From contig CAJUNN010000005.1 in assembly GCA_910587955.1 (NCBI GenBank), positions 13,518 through 77,517 of the forward strand: a stretch of DNA of 64,000 nucleotides, read 5' to 3'. Origin of the DNA: an uncultured Lachnospiraceae bacterium (GTDB lineage Bacteria; Bacillota; Clostridia; Lachnospirales; Lachnospiraceae). This document shows, piece by piece, positions 42,078 to 51,930 of this stretch; position 1 is the stretch's first letter; the number at the start of each line of letters is the position of its first letter. Under the pieces are notes generated by a model. That model did not search any database, was not told where the DNA came from, and saw nothing but the letters and a program-made list of their open reading frames with translations. A program made the position numbers and the translations under genes.

Positions 42078-43237
42078 ATGCCTTCCCCTCTCTGTTCCAT
42101 CCCGGCCTCGTCTGCTATGCGCTCCAGCAGTGCCTCTGCTCCTGCCGTCTCTCCCAAAACGCCCAGCTTCATAGAAAAGGTTATAATTTCGCAGGAAAGC
42201 ATTCCTCCGCTTCTATGATTTATATAGAATTTCATCCGTTCCAAAAGCCGTTCGGTGACAGCCTCCAAAAGCCCCTGCTCCTTGAGAATCTCCAGAGCCT
42301 CCTCCGTGGTTATACACTCCATCAGCGCCTGAACCGTCTCCTTTTTGGCTCCCAGCACTGCCGCATGGGCCGTGAGAATCTCCATGCGGCCATCGGCGTT
42401 CCGGGAATGGGTATTCATAATCCCCGCCGCCGCCTTCACAAGCTTTCCTATATGGCCTGCCAGCAGAATCCCTTTGGCCCCGTATTCCGCCGCGGCGTCC
42501 ACAGCCTCCCCCAGGTAATTGCTGTATTTCACAGACTGCCGGGACAGCCCCGGATACCTGGTATCCAGAAACGTAAGCCCGTAATTTCCAGGGACAAGAA
42601 GCAGATACTCCTTCCCTCCGGCCGCCTTTACCCGGAGTTCCGCGCGGATGGTCTCAATCAGGGCCGCCTCGCTCATAGGCTCCACAATCCCGCTGGTCCC
42701 GAGAACCGAGAGGCCTCCCCGGATTCCCAATCTGGGATTAAAGGTCTTTTCTGCCAGCTCTTCCCCGCCGGGAATAAAAATCAATACGGACAAACCGCCT
42801 TCATATCCGAAGCGGGCGCAGATCTTCTCCACTCCCTCCCGGATCATCTGCCTGGGCACCCGGTTGATGGCCGCGCTGCCCACCGGCTGCTCCAGCCCCG
42901 GCCGCGTCACCCGGCCCACGCCTTCGCCTCCGTCGATCGCGATTTCCGGCTTCCGTATTTTCCTGACTCTGGCATAAACCGTAAGCCCGTCCGTCACATC
43001 CGGATCGTCCCCCGCATCTTTGCGTATGCCGCAGCAGGCCTCCACCGGGGACAAACAGGCATCCAGCACCTCCAGATGCAAGGCAATTCCCTTAGGCGTC
43101 ATCAGCTCTACTTCCGCAGCCGGTTCCCCGGACAAAAGCATCCGGGCCGCCGCCTTGGCCGCCGCCGCCGCACAGGAGCCTGTGGTGTAGCCCAGGCGCA
43201 GGGTTTGATTGTTTTTATACACATACCGTTCCAGCAT
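42074..43237 (-). CDS. cbiD: Cobalt-precorrin-5B C1-methyltransferase
   Basis: A 387-residue CbiD, which methylates C1 of cobalt-precorrin-5B using SAM. The glycine- and alanine-rich start LRLGYTTGSCAAAAAKAAARML and later VTRPGLEQPVGSAAINRVPRQMI, GTSGIVEPMSEAALIETIRAEL and GYGAKGILLAGHIGK-like segments are diagnostic. It lies 36 bases after cobT and overlaps cbiG by four. Confidence 0.95.
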   Translation of the reverse strand: MLERYVYKNNQTLRLGYTTGSCAAAAAKAAARMLLSGEPAAEVELMTPKGIALHLEVLDACLSPVEACCGIRKDAGDDPDVTDGLTVYARVRKIRKPEIAIDGGEGVGRVTRPGLEQPVGSAAINRVPRQMIREGVEKICARFGYEGGLSVLIFIPGGEELAEKTFNPRLGIRGGLSVLGTSGIVEPMSEAALIETIRAELRVKAAGGKEYLLLVPGNYGLTFLDTRYPGLSRQSVKYSNYLGEAVDAAAEYGAKGILLAGHIGKLVKAAAGIMNTHSRNADGRMEILTAHAAVLGAKKETVQALMECITTEEALEILKEQGLLEAVTERLLERMKFYINHRSGGMLSCEIITFSMKLGVLGETAGAEALLERIADEAGMEQRGEGI

Positions 43238-43273
43238 AACGTCTCTCCCAGCAGTCCGTCGTTCCTGCCGCCT

Positions 43274-44341
43274 TTAGTTTAGATGCTCGTAGGCCTCCAC
43301 CTTGCCGTCGTTCCAGCCGGGCAGGCCGTAGTAAAGGGCCAGGGCATATTTGTAAAGACTGTAAGCCGTCACCGCCCCCGTACCCTCTCCCAGGTGCATG
43401 CCGCCGTAGATCACGGCCTCCATCCCCAAAGCATCCAGCATCATCTTCCCTGCCGGCTCGGCGGAACAGTGGGTGGGAACCATATAAGGCTTGCAGGCAG
43501 GCACGAGCCTCACCGCCCCGTAAGCCGCCACCGCAGAAATAAAGCCGTCAATGAGCGCCGGGATCCTCCAGACGGCCGCTCCGATGTAGCAGCCCATCAT
43601 CCCGGCGATATCCAGGCTCCCCACCTTGGACAGCACATCCAGAATATCTTCTCTCTTCGGGCGGTTCACCTCAATGGCCTTTTCAATCACCTGGATTTTA
43701 TGCCTGAGCCCCTCACTGGAAAGCCCGGCTCCCCGCCCGGTCATCTCTGCCGGATCCCGGGAGAGAAGGACCGAGGCCATGGCCGAACTGGGGGTGGTAT
43801 TTCCGATCCCCATCTCCCCGGTGATGATCATCCGGCAGCCTTCCCGGTACAGTTCCTCTACCGTACGGATCCCCACCAGAATTCCTTTCAGGGCTTCCTG
43901 TCTGGTCATGGCCGGCTCTTTTGCAATATTCCCCGTGCCGTAGCGCACCACCCGGCTGCGGATGCGGGAATGCTTTCCCTCCGTCAGCATGCCGATATTT
44001 ACCGGAATCACTTCAATCCCCTCCGTCTTTGCCATCACGCACACGGAAGATATGCGATCCCCCATATTTTCCAGCACCTGGGCCGTCACCTCGCTGCCAG
44101 TCTGGCTGACGCCCTCCGCCACCACGCCGTTGTCCGCCCCCATAATGACCACCATAGGTTTCTCCGGCCTGGGCTCGGCCGTCCCGTAAATTCCGGCCAG
44201 TTGAACCAGCATTTCCTCCAGCTTTCCCATCCCCCGAAGTGGTTTACATAATGAATCCCAGTGATGCCAGGCTTTCTCCATGGCCTCTTCATCCAGAGGA
44301 CGGATGCGTCCGGCATACTCCTCCAAAAGCTCCTGTTCCAT
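43274..44341 (-). CDS. cobT: Nicotinate-nucleotide-dimethylbenzimidazole phosphoribosyltransferase
   Basis: A 355-residue CobT, which makes alpha-ribazole phosphate from a lower-ligand base and nicotinate mononucleotide. VVIMGADNGVVAEGVSQTGSEVTAQVLENM, ITGEMGIGNTTPSSAMASVL and the catalytic glutamate in GMHLGEGTGAVTAYSLYKYAL are all present. The natural base cannot be told from the sequence. No bluB or bza genes for dimethylbenzimidazole synthesis are in the window. Confidence 0.95.
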   Translation of the reverse strand: MEQELLEEYAGRIRPLDEEAMEKAWHHWDSLCKPLRGMGKLEEMLVQLAGIYGTAEPRPEKPMVVIMGADNGVVAEGVSQTGSEVTAQVLENMGDRISSVCVMAKTEGIEVIPVNIGMLTEGKHSRIRSRVVRYGTGNIAKEPAMTRQEALKGILVGIRTVEELYREGCRMIITGEMGIGNTTPSSAMASVLLSRDPAEMTGRGAGLSSEGLRHKIQVIEKAIEVNRPKREDILDVLSKVGSLDIAGMMGCYIGAAVWRIPALIDGFISAVAAYGAVRLVPACKPYMVPTHCSAEPAGKMMLDALGMEAVIYGGMHLGEGTGAVTAYSLYKYALALYYGLPGWNDGKVEAYEHLN

Positions 44342-44359
44342 TTCCCTCTGTCCTTCCCT

Positions 44360-44989
44360 TTACTTTTGATACAGCATGGCATTGCAGACGGCGGCAGCAA
44401 TGTTGCTTCCCCCTTTGCGTCCCTTTGGCACAATGTAGGGAACTCCTGCCGTCATAATCAGTTCCTTGGCTTCCACCACATTCACAAAACCTACCGGCGC
44501 GCCGATGATCAGCACCGGCCGGATGCTTCCCTCCTGAATGAGCTCAAAAAGCCGGATAAGGGCCGTAGGCGCATTCCCCACTGCAATCACCAGTTCCCCG
44601 GAAAGCCCGGCGGCCCGATCCATGCAGACGGCTGCCCTGGTGCATCCCTTCCGGGCCGCCTCCTCTGCCACCTCCGGCGCATCCATAAAGCAGTGCACCT
44701 CCCCGCCGTACTCCGCAAGCCTCTTTTTGTTGATGCCTGAAGCGGCCATACGGGTATCCGTCACAATGGAGGCGCCTCTTTTCAAAGCCTCCACCCCAAT
44801 CTTTGCGGCATCTTTTGAAAAGCAGAGGTTCCTGGCATAGTCAAAGTCCGCCGAGGTGTGAATGCAGCGCTTAACAATGGAAAATTCCGGTTCCGGCCAG
44901 GTTTCCCCCTGAAGCTCCTGCCGGATGATTTCCATGCTCCTAGCCTCAATGTCCGCCGGTTTTACCAGTTCAATTCTTTCTAACATCAT
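44360..44989 (-). CDS. cbiC: Cobalt-precorrin-8 methylmutase
   Basis: A 209-residue CbiC, which shifts the C11 methyl group to C12 to give cobyrinic acid. The catalytic histidine is in VKRCIHTSADFDYARNL; KRGASIVTDTRMAASGINKKRL and IIGAPVGFVNVVEAKELI are typical. The start codon overlaps the cbiP stop in ATGATG, and the GGAGGTGA site is inside the cbiP end, so translation is coupled. Confidence 0.95.
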   Translation of the reverse strand: MMLERIELVKPADIEARSMEIIRQELQGETWPEPEFSIVKRCIHTSADFDYARNLCFSKDAAKIGVEALKRGASIVTDTRMAASGINKKRLAEYGGEVHCFMDAPEVAEEAARKGCTRAAVCMDRAAGLSGELVIAVGNAPTALIRLFELIQEGSIRPVLIIGAPVGFVNVVEAKELIMTAGVPYIVPKGRKGGSNIAAAVCNAMLYQK

Positions 44990-46491
44990 TCACCTCCAAA
45001 AACAATCCCATAGATTTTTTCCATATACAGGGACCTGCGTACAAGGTCCGCCAGCTTGTCATATTCCTGCTGCTTATGGGCTTCCGGATCAAAATGCCAG
45101 TCCCTGGGTTCCAGTCCTTTCCGGATCCGCAGGCGGTTGACCACCAGAGACGCCAGATCCCCGGAGTCAAAAATGCCATGCAGATAAGTGCCGAAGACGG
45201 TTCCCACGGCATTCCCCAAGCCATCCGCCCGCCCGTCCTCCAGACGGATGGTCTCCTGGCAGCGCCCCAAATTCCAGGTGCGTCCCATGTGAATCTCATA
45301 ACCCAGCACATCTTTTCCGGTGGTGCTGTAGGGCACGTCCTCCTCCCGGATCACGCAGCCACTGATCCGGGTCCGCGTCTTGCCCCTGCCGAAGACGGTC
45401 CGGGCATTCAAAAGCCCCATGCCCTGCATGACGCCCCCATGCTCCACATGTTCCGGATCCTCCAAAAGCTCTCCCAGCATCTGGTAGCCCCCGCAGATTC
45501 CCACCACGGGAGTTTTTCTTTGGGCCCGGGACACCACTGCCCGCTCCATGCCGGACCTCCGCATCCACTCCAGATCGTCCATGGTATTCTTGGTTCCCGG
45601 AAGCAGGATGAGATCGGGAGATCCCAGCCTCCCCGCCTCCTTCACATAGCGCAGGGACACGCCCTCCATGCGCTCAAACACATTGAAATCAGTAAAATTG
45701 GAAATATGGGGCAGGCAGACAACCGCAATGTCAATGCCTTCTCCCGCCTCCCGGTGGTTCAGCCGCTCGGAAAGACTGTCCTCGTCGTCCAGATCCAGAG
45801 TCTCCATAGGCACCACTCCCATAACCGGAATTCCCGTTCTCTCCTCAATCATCTTAAGGCCCGGTTTCAGAATCTCCCTGTCGCCCCGGAATTTATTGAT
45901 GATAAATCCCTTGATCCGTTTCTGCTCTTCCTCCTCCAGAAGCTTCACGGTCCCGTAGAGGGAGGCGAAAACGCCCCCGCGGTCAATGTCCCCGGCCAGA
46001 AGCACCGGAGCGTCCGCAATCCGGGCCATTCCCATATTAACAATGTCATTTTCCTTTAAATTGATCTCTGCCGGACTTCCCGCCCCCTCGATAACAATAA
46101 TATCATAGGCGGAAGAAAGACGGCCAAAGGCTTTCTCAATCTCCGGAATCAGCTCTTTCTTGTGGGCATAGTAATCCATGGCATTCTGATTGCCCCGGAC
46201 TTCTCCGTTTACAATCACCTGGCTGCCTGACTGGCTGGTAGGCTTTAAAAGAATGGGATTCATATCTACCGTGGGCTCAATCCCGGCTGCCTCCGCCTGC
46301 ATAGCCTGGGCGCGCCCAATCTCCAGCCCTTCCCTGGTAATATAGGAATTGAGTGCCATGTTCTGGGATTTAAACGGCGCAGTCCGGTATCCGTCCTGCA
46401 TAAAAACCCGGCACAGTCCGGCAACCAGAAAGCTTTTTCCCGCATTGGACATGGTCCCCTGCACCATAATGACTTTTGCCTTATGTTCCAT
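44986..46491 (-). CDS. cbiP: Cobyric acid synthase
   Basis: A 501-residue glutamine-dependent amidase that amidates four side chains of adenosylcobyrinate diamide. The N-terminal ATP domain begins VIMVQGTMSNAGKSFLVAGLCRVF and contains FKSQNMALNSYIT. The amidotransferase domain has the Cys in VVGICGGYQMLGELLED and the His in GTYLHGIFDSGDL. ATG 46491, with AGGAG eight bases upstream, is chosen; the frame to 46731 is antisense-like out-of-frame sequence over cobD. It overlaps cobD by 11 bases. Confidence 0.96.
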   Translation of the reverse strand: MEHKAKVIMVQGTMSNAGKSFLVAGLCRVFMQDGYRTAPFKSQNMALNSYITREGLEIGRAQAMQAEAAGIEPTVDMNPILLKPTSQSGSQVIVNGEVRGNQNAMDYYAHKKELIPEIEKAFGRLSSAYDIIVIEGAGSPAEINLKENDIVNMGMARIADAPVLLAGDIDRGGVFASLYGTVKLLEEEEQKRIKGFIINKFRGDREILKPGLKMIEERTGIPVMGVVPMETLDLDDEDSLSERLNHREAGEGIDIAVVCLPHISNFTDFNVFERMEGVSLRYVKEAGRLGSPDLILLPGTKNTMDDLEWMRRSGMERAVVSRAQRKTPVVGICGGYQMLGELLEDPEHVEHGGVMQGMGLLNARTVFGRGKTRTRISGCVIREEDVPYSTTGKDVLGYEIHMGRTWNLGRCQETIRLEDGRADGLGNAVGTVFGTYLHGIFDSGDLASLVVNRLRIRKGLEPRDWHFDPEAHKQQEYDKLADLVRRSLYMEKIYGIVFGGE

Positions 46492-47590
46492 CCGCTTCAC
46501 TCCTGTTTTCCTTCCCTGCAATCTCTCTAAGGACCCCCAGAAACACTTCATTCTCTTCTGCCGTGCGCACGGCGGCCCGGTAATGCTCCTCCGTGAGGCC
46601 CCGGTAATTGGCGCAGCTCCGCAGAAGAATTCCCCGCTCCAGCAGCTTTTCACAGAGATTTTTCTCTCCCGGCGCCCGGAAACAAAGATAGTTGGCCCTC
46701 CCGTCGCAGACGAAAAAGCCCAGCCTTTCAAGCTCCGCTTTCATCCGCTTCCGCTCCCGTTCTATGAGGCAAAACGTCCGTTCCCGAAACCCGGCCGCCT
46801 GCAGGGCTCCCAGCCCCGCCGCCTGCGCAGGCACCGACACGGCCCAGGGCTGCCCGGCTTTTTCCATCCCTGCCAGCAGCTCCCGATCCGCAGACATTAC
46901 ATAGCCCAAACGCAGGCCCGGCATGGCATAGAGCTTTGTAAAAGATTTGAGAATCACCAAATTGGGATACCGCTTAAGACAGTCTCCCAGGGTATACTCC
47001 CGCTGCTCCGGCACAAAATCCAGAAAGCACTCGTCCAAAAAGACCCGCACTCCCAGGGCCTGGGCCCGGTCTGCCAGAGCCGTCAGAAGCTCCCGGCCGG
47101 TCAAAAGCCCCGTTGGATTATTGGGATTGCAGAGAAAAATCAGATCCAAATCCTCTGTGACGGCCGAAAGAATATCCTCCCGGACCGCAAGGTCTTCTCC
47201 CAGACTCCAGCGGCGGATCTCTGCCCCCGCCTGGACAAGGGCTTCTTCATACTCTGCAAAGGCCGGCGCCGTCACCAGAGCCTTCCCCGGCTTTAAGGCA
47301 TACACAAGGCGGTAGATAAGATCCGCCCCTCCGTTCCCGCACAAGATCTCTTCCGGATCCCTTCCCTCAGCCTCTGCAATGGCTTTGCAAAGCTTCCGGC
47401 AAAAGGGATCCGGGTAGTGCTGTGCTTCCGAAATCCCTGCAAGAACCGCCTCGCGCACCTGGCGGGGCATCCCCAGAGGATTGATATTGGCGGAGAAATC
47501 CAGCAGTTCTTCCGGCCTCTTTCCGCTTTTCACGGAAGCTCCCAGACGATCCCCCCCGTGAACGGCCTCCCGGCACTTTACACGCTTCAT
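46481..47590 (-). CDS. cobD: Threonine-phosphate decarboxylase
   Basis: A 369-residue PLP enzyme of the aminotransferase fold I class, turning L-threonine phosphate into aminopropanol phosphate for the nucleotide loop. It starts MKRVKCREAVHGGDRLGAS, then LLDFSANINPLGMP; the PLP lysine is in LVILKSFTKLYAMPGLRLGYV. This Thr-P decarboxylase N-terminus separates it from histidinol-phosphate aminotransferase. The start overlaps the HemC-CobA-HemD stop in ATGA. No PduX-like threonine kinase is nearby. Confidence 0.92.
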   Translation of the reverse strand: MKRVKCREAVHGGDRLGASVKSGKRPEELLDFSANINPLGMPRQVREAVLAGISEAQHYPDPFCRKLCKAIAEAEGRDPEEILCGNGGADLIYRLVYALKPGKALVTAPAFAEYEEALVQAGAEIRRWSLGEDLAVREDILSAVTEDLDLIFLCNPNNPTGLLTGRELLTALADRAQALGVRVFLDECFLDFVPEQREYTLGDCLKRYPNLVILKSFTKLYAMPGLRLGYVMSADRELLAGMEKAGQPWAVSVPAQAAGLGALQAAGFRERTFCLIERERKRMKAELERLGFFVCDGRANYLCFRAPGEKNLCEKLLERGILLRSCANYRGLTEEHYRAAVRTAEENEVFLGVLREIAGKENRSEADGT

Positions 47591-49986
47591 GTTTCCCAGT
47601 CCTCTCGTATCACATCCCGGATTCCCTCCGCCGTGTAGACGGATGCACTCTTGTAGACCGGAATCCCCAAACGGCAGGCCGCCTTCTCCGTCACCGGACC
47701 AATACAAATGACCTTCGCCCGGACTCCGCCCGGATCCTTTACCATCCCTGCGAAAGCTTTTGCCGCCGAAGCGCTTGCCAGGGTAATGTAGTCCACCCGG
47801 GACAGCATCCGCTCCAGGGCTTCTTTCTTCCGCTCATCCGCTTCCGTACCGTAAAGGGGAACTGCCGTATAGGAAATACCAGCCGCCCTGCAGGCATCCG
47901 GAAGCTCCCCGGAAGCTTCCCGCGCCCGCAAAAGCAAAAGCCGGTCGCTCCCTGCAAGCTGCGGAATCCACTCCCGGGCCAAATCCGCACTGGAAAAACG
48001 GCTGGGAACAAAATCCGCATAGATTCCGTGTTCCTCCAAAGCCTCCCGGGTTCCCTGGCCGATGACGGCAAACTTCATAAAAGAAAGACGCCGCACATCC
48101 AATTTCCGTTCTTTCGCATACCGGAAAAACAGCTCCACGCCGTTTGCGCTGGTAAATACAATCCAGGTATAAGCCTCCAGTCTGTCAAAAGCCTGGTCTA
48201 ATTCCGGGGTGACGAGAGCCTTTGTGCGGATCAGGCTTAAGGATACCGGCTCCGCCCCCTCCTTCTCAAAGACCTCCCGCTGCTTTTCGCACATAGACCG
48301 GGTTCCCGTGAGAAGAATCCTGGCTCCGAAAAGAGAGCCCCTGCCAAACCAGGACAACTCCTCCTTAAGGGACACCACTTGGCCTACCACCGTCACCGCA
48401 GGCGTCTTGATGCCCGCTTCCCGGGCCTTCCCGGCAATCTCGCAAAGTTTCCCGCACACGCATCTCTGCCGGGCCGTGGTCCCCTCCTGGATTACTGCCG
48501 CCGGCGTCTCCGGATCCTTTCCGTTGGCGATCAGCGCCTCCGCAATATGGGGCAGGCTTCCAAGCCCCATAAGAAAGACCAGGGTTCCCTCCTCCCGGGC
48601 CAGGGTAGCGTAGTCCAGGGCCGGTCCCTCCTTGCCACTGCTCTCATGCCCCGTAATTACATGAAAAGATGAGGCGAATTCCCGGTGCGTCACCGGAATT
48701 CCCCCATAGGCCGCAGCCGCATAGCAGGAAGACACGCCGGGAACCACTTCAAATTCAATCCCCGCTTTGTGAAGCTCCCAAGCTTCCTCTCCGCCTCTTC
48801 CGAAGATGAAGGGATCTCCCCCTTTCAGACGGGCAACGTTCTTTCCCTCCAGCGCCTTCTCAACCAGCAGCCTGTTTGTCTCCTCCTGTCTGAGATGATG
48901 ATGAGAGGCCCGCTTTCCCGCGTAAATAAGCTCCGCATCTTCCCTGGCCTCATTGAGGGCGCAGTCTGTCCCCAGATTGTCATAGACAATCACGTCTGCC
49001 CTGCGGATACAGTCCAGGCATTTCCGGGTGAGAAGGCTTAAGTCTCCCGGCCCGGCCCCCAGAAGCCAGACCTTTCCCTTCTTCACCTCTTGGGCCATCC
49101 GTATTCCCAGGTCCTTAACTGTCCTCCGGGCATCCGCCTGCGGATCTGCGCCCTGAACACGTTCCCTGGCATAGGCATAGCGGGGGGACCTCCCGTCCCG
49201 GGCATACATGACCCGCATCTCAATCCCGTTCTCTCCCACCCGGCACAGGCCGGCCGCAGGCGCATTGCAGCTCCCGCCGATGGCAGACAAGAAGCTCCGC
49301 TCCGCTTCCAGCTCCAGGGCCGCCTGCTCACAGTGAATGGCTGCAAGAACCTCCTCCATATGGCCCTTTGGGGCCTCCACAGCCAGAATCCCCTGTCCAG
49401 CGGCCGGAAGAAAGGTATCCGGATTTAGATACTCCAGACAGAAATTCTCCTCTTTTAGAAGTCCCAGCCGCGAAAGTCCCGCGGCCGCAAGCAGGATGCC
49501 GTCGTATTGCCCCTCCTGAAGCTTTCGGAGCCGGGTAAGGACATTTCCCCTAAGAAGCGCCACCCGGATCCCGGGATTGACAGCCTTCGCCTGCAGCTCT
49601 CTCCGCAGGGAACTGGTCCCCACCACGCTTCCGGCCGGCAGGTCCGAAAGGGCTCTGCCGTCCCTTGTTACAAATACATCCCGGCAGTCTGCCCGCTCCA
49701 GAACCGCACCGATGCACAGCCCTCGCGGGAACTCCATGGGCATATCTTTGGCGCTGTGAACTGCCAGATCGATTTCTCCCTTTAAAAGCGCTTCCTCCAG
49801 CTCTTTGGTAAAAACTCCCTTTCCTCCAAAGGAGGTGAGAGAGCGATCAAGAATCTCGTCTCCCCGGGTGGACAGCTCCATAAGCTCCACTTCCGCCTCC
49901 GGGAAAGCCGCCTCAATCTTTTGCTTTACCAGTTCTGTCTGCACCAGGGCCAGCCTGCTCTTTCTCGTACCGATTCGAATTCTCAT
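47587..49986 (-). CDS. Trifunctional porphobilinogen deaminase / uroporphyrinogen-III C-methyltransferase / uroporphyrinogen-III synthase (HemC-CobA-HemD fusion)
   Basis: A 799-residue fusion of three successive enzymes. Residues 1-300 are HemC (MRIRIGTRKSRLALVQTELV), with the dipyrromethane-bearing Cys240 in AIGGSCNAPAA. About 302-550 are CobA/SUMT (GKVWLLGAGPGDLSLLTRKC, ARLKGGDPFIFGRGGEEA, GVTSS-like VVPGVSSCYAAAAYGGIPVTHR), making precorrin-2. About 555-799 are HemD (FGARILLTGTRSM ... WIVFTSANGVELFF), closing the ring. It converts porphobilinogen to precorrin-2 on one chain. It overlaps cbiH and cobD by four bases each. Confidence 0.95.
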   Translation of the reverse strand: MRIRIGTRKSRLALVQTELVKQKIEAAFPEAEVELMELSTRGDEILDRSLTSFGGKGVFTKELEEALLKGEIDLAVHSAKDMPMEFPRGLCIGAVLERADCRDVFVTRDGRALSDLPAGSVVGTSSLRRELQAKAVNPGIRVALLRGNVLTRLRKLQEGQYDGILLAAAGLSRLGLLKEENFCLEYLNPDTFLPAAGQGILAVEAPKGHMEEVLAAIHCEQAALELEAERSFLSAIGGSCNAPAAGLCRVGENGIEMRVMYARDGRSPRYAYARERVQGADPQADARRTVKDLGIRMAQEVKKGKVWLLGAGPGDLSLLTRKCLDCIRRADVIVYDNLGTDCALNEAREDAELIYAGKRASHHHLRQEETNRLLVEKALEGKNVARLKGGDPFIFGRGGEEAWELHKAGIEFEVVPGVSSCYAAAAYGGIPVTHREFASSFHVITGHESSGKEGPALDYATLAREEGTLVFLMGLGSLPHIAEALIANGKDPETPAAVIQEGTTARQRCVCGKLCEIAGKAREAGIKTPAVTVVGQVVSLKEELSWFGRGSLFGARILLTGTRSMCEKQREVFEKEGAEPVSLSLIRTKALVTPELDQAFDRLEAYTWIVFTSANGVELFFRYAKERKLDVRRLSFMKFAVIGQGTREALEEHGIYADFVPSRFSSADLAREWIPQLAGSDRLLLLRAREASGELPDACRAAGISYTAVPLYGTEADERKKEALERMLSRVDYITLASASAAKAFAGMVKDPGGVRAKVICIGPVTEKAACRLGIPVYKSASVYTAEGIRDVIREDWET

Positions 49987-50714
49987 ACCTCATACCCTCT
50001 CGGCGTAATCATACGGTTCCCGCTTACATACGTCTGGGAATTTCCAATCAGAACCACACTGAACATATCAATTTCCGCGTCTTTCAAGTGTTCCAGCGTG
50101 GTAATCTGCGCCCGCTCGTCTTTGCGGCCTGCATTGCGCACAATGCCCACCGGCGTCTCCTTCTTCCGGTAGCTCATGAGAATCTTTGCCGCCTGCTCCA
50201 CATACCCGGTCCGCTTTTTACTCTTGGGATTGTACAGGCAGACAATGAGATCTCCCTGGCCGGCACAGTCTACCCGTTTCATAATGAGATCAAGAGGGGT
50301 CATCAGATCGCTTAAACTGATGACCGCAAAATCGTGCATCAAAGGAGCTCCCAGCACGGAAGCCGCCGCACTGGCCGCCGTAACGCCCGGCACTGTCTCA
50401 ATTTCGATCTCCGCTCCCATCTCTTCCGCAACCTGGTAGATAATACCTGCCATACCGTAGATACCACTGTCCCCGGAGCTCACCATAGCCACGGTCTGTC
50501 CTTTCACCGCTTCCTCTACCGCCATGCGGCAGCGCTTTATCTCCTGCATCATGGGTGTGGCCAGGTATGTTTTCTCCGGGAAATATTCCTTCAGCATATC
50601 TACATACGTGGTATACCCGGTTACGACATCCGCTTCCCGGATCACCCGGATACATTTGTCAGTCATATGTTCATAGCCTCCCGGCCCAAAACCCACTACG
50701 TACAATTTTCCCAT
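49983..50714 (-). CDS. cbiH: Cobalt-precorrin-3 C17-methyltransferase
   Basis: A 243-residue SAM-dependent tetrapyrrole methyltransferase that methylates C17 and contracts the ring. GKLYVVGFGPGGYEHMTDKCIRVI, YTTYVDMLKEYF, VSSGDSGIYGMAG, VPGVTAASAAASVLGAPLMHDFAVISLSDL and LYNPKSKKRTGYVEQAAKIL identify CbiH/CobJ. The C-terminal segment has QTYVSGNRMITPRGYEV. It follows hemA by 16 bases. Confidence 0.95.
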   Translation of the reverse strand: MGKLYVVGFGPGGYEHMTDKCIRVIREADVVTGYTTYVDMLKEYFPEKTYLATPMMQEIKRCRMAVEEAVKGQTVAMVSSGDSGIYGMAGIIYQVAEEMGAEIEIETVPGVTAASAAASVLGAPLMHDFAVISLSDLMTPLDLIMKRVDCAGQGDLIVCLYNPKSKKRTGYVEQAAKILMSYRKKETPVGIVRNAGRKDERAQITTLEHLKDAEIDMFSVVLIGNSQTYVSGNRMITPRGYEV

Positions 50715-50730
50715 AAATTTGCGTCCTCTC

Positions 50731-51930
50731 TTATTCCTGACTCTCCGGCTCCCTGATACACCGGAAGAAACTTTTCAGTTCCTCTGGATCCGCCTGTTCC
50801 CGGATTCGGTAAAACAACTTATCGATGGCCTTCTCAAAGCCCTTTTTCTCTGCCTCTGCCAGCATCCATGCCTTGGTTTTCTCCATCTGGGGCACGGACC
50901 ACTGGAAAATCATCCAGCGCATGAAATCTTCCGCATATTCCTGAAGAATCTCCCCTGCCTCCCGGGCCGCCCGCTTTTTGGCCAGATTGTTGGCCTTAGC
51001 CAGCTCCTCAAAATCATCCATATTAAAAAGGAAGGTCCTGGGTAGCTCTCCTATCCGCTCTTCAATGTCCACGGGAACCGCCAAATCCACAAACACCCGG
51101 ACCTTATCCGTCCGAAGCCGCTCCTGCACCTTGGAACAAGCCATGGTATAGTGGGGACTGGCTGTGGCGCTGATAATCACATCCATTTCGTCCACATAGT
51201 TGTAACGCTCCCGGTAATCGATCACCGTACTGCTTTCGCTTTTAAAATGGGCATCGTGGCTCAGTGTCACACTGCGGATGGTGCTGTAAATACGGATCCC
51301 CTTCATACTGTATAGATTTTTCAGGACAATGCTGCCAATCTGCCCGGTTCCGCCAATTACCAGAACTTTCTTCCCGGCCAGATCTCCCAAAACCTCCTCC
51401 GCGGCTTTGATGGCCAAGGTAGCCGTAGACACGGAAGATTTGGACAAGTCCGTCTCTGTCTTAATCTTCTTGGCGCAGGTGACAGCATAGCGGAACAGGG
51501 TATTGAGATATTTTCCTGCCGTTCCCGTCTCCCTGGCCTGTTCATGGGCCTTCTTTACCTGCCCGAGTATCTGATCCTCTCCCACCACCATGGAATCCAG
51601 CCCTGCCGTCACGGAAAAGAGATGCCGCACTGCTTTCTCGTCCTGGTAGAAACGCAGGTAATCCGCAATATGCTCTGTCTTCAAGGCCCCTGCCTCCCGA
51701 AGAAGGATCTGCTGAAGCCTCTGGAACAGATTCTGCCTGCGGCCGGAATCCGCCGCATACACATAAATTTCGGTCCGGTTGCAGGTCGCAATCACCACGC
51801 ATTCCTGCACGCCGCCCTCTTTCAGAAACGTAAGACCCAGCCGCTCCTGCTGCTCCTGTGTAAAAGCAAACAGCCTGCGGATCTCCAGCGGAGCCGTCTT
51901 GTGGCTGATGCTCAATAGCTGAATCCCCAT
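50731..51930 (-). CDS. hemA: Glutamyl-tRNA reductase
   Basis: A 399-residue HemA, reducing glutamyl-tRNA to glutamate-1-semialdehyde, the first step of tetrapyrrole synthesis by the C5 route. MGIQLLSISHKTAPLEIRR, the catalytic Cys50 in IATCNRTEIYVYA, GLDSMVVGEDQILGQVKKA and the NADPH motif VIGGTGQIGSIV are present. The C-terminal dimerisation domain is somewhat divergent. It abuts cbiF directly, so the first committed step is under the cobalamin riboswitch. Confidence 0.94.
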   Translation of the reverse strand: MGIQLLSISHKTAPLEIRRLFAFTQEQQERLGLTFLKEGGVQECVVIATCNRTEIYVYAADSGRRQNLFQRLQQILLREAGALKTEHIADYLRFYQDEKAVRHLFSVTAGLDSMVVGEDQILGQVKKAHEQARETGTAGKYLNTLFRYAVTCAKKIKTETDLSKSSVSTATLAIKAAEEVLGDLAGKKVLVIGGTGQIGSIVLKNLYSMKGIRIYSTIRSVTLSHDAHFKSESSTVIDYRERYNYVDEMDVIISATASPHYTMACSKVQERLRTDKVRVFVDLAVPVDIEERIGELPRTFLFNMDDFEELAKANNLAKKRAAREAGEILQEYAEDFMRWMIFQWSVPQMEKTKAWMLAEAEKKGFEKAIDKLFYRIREQADPEELKSFFRCIREPESQE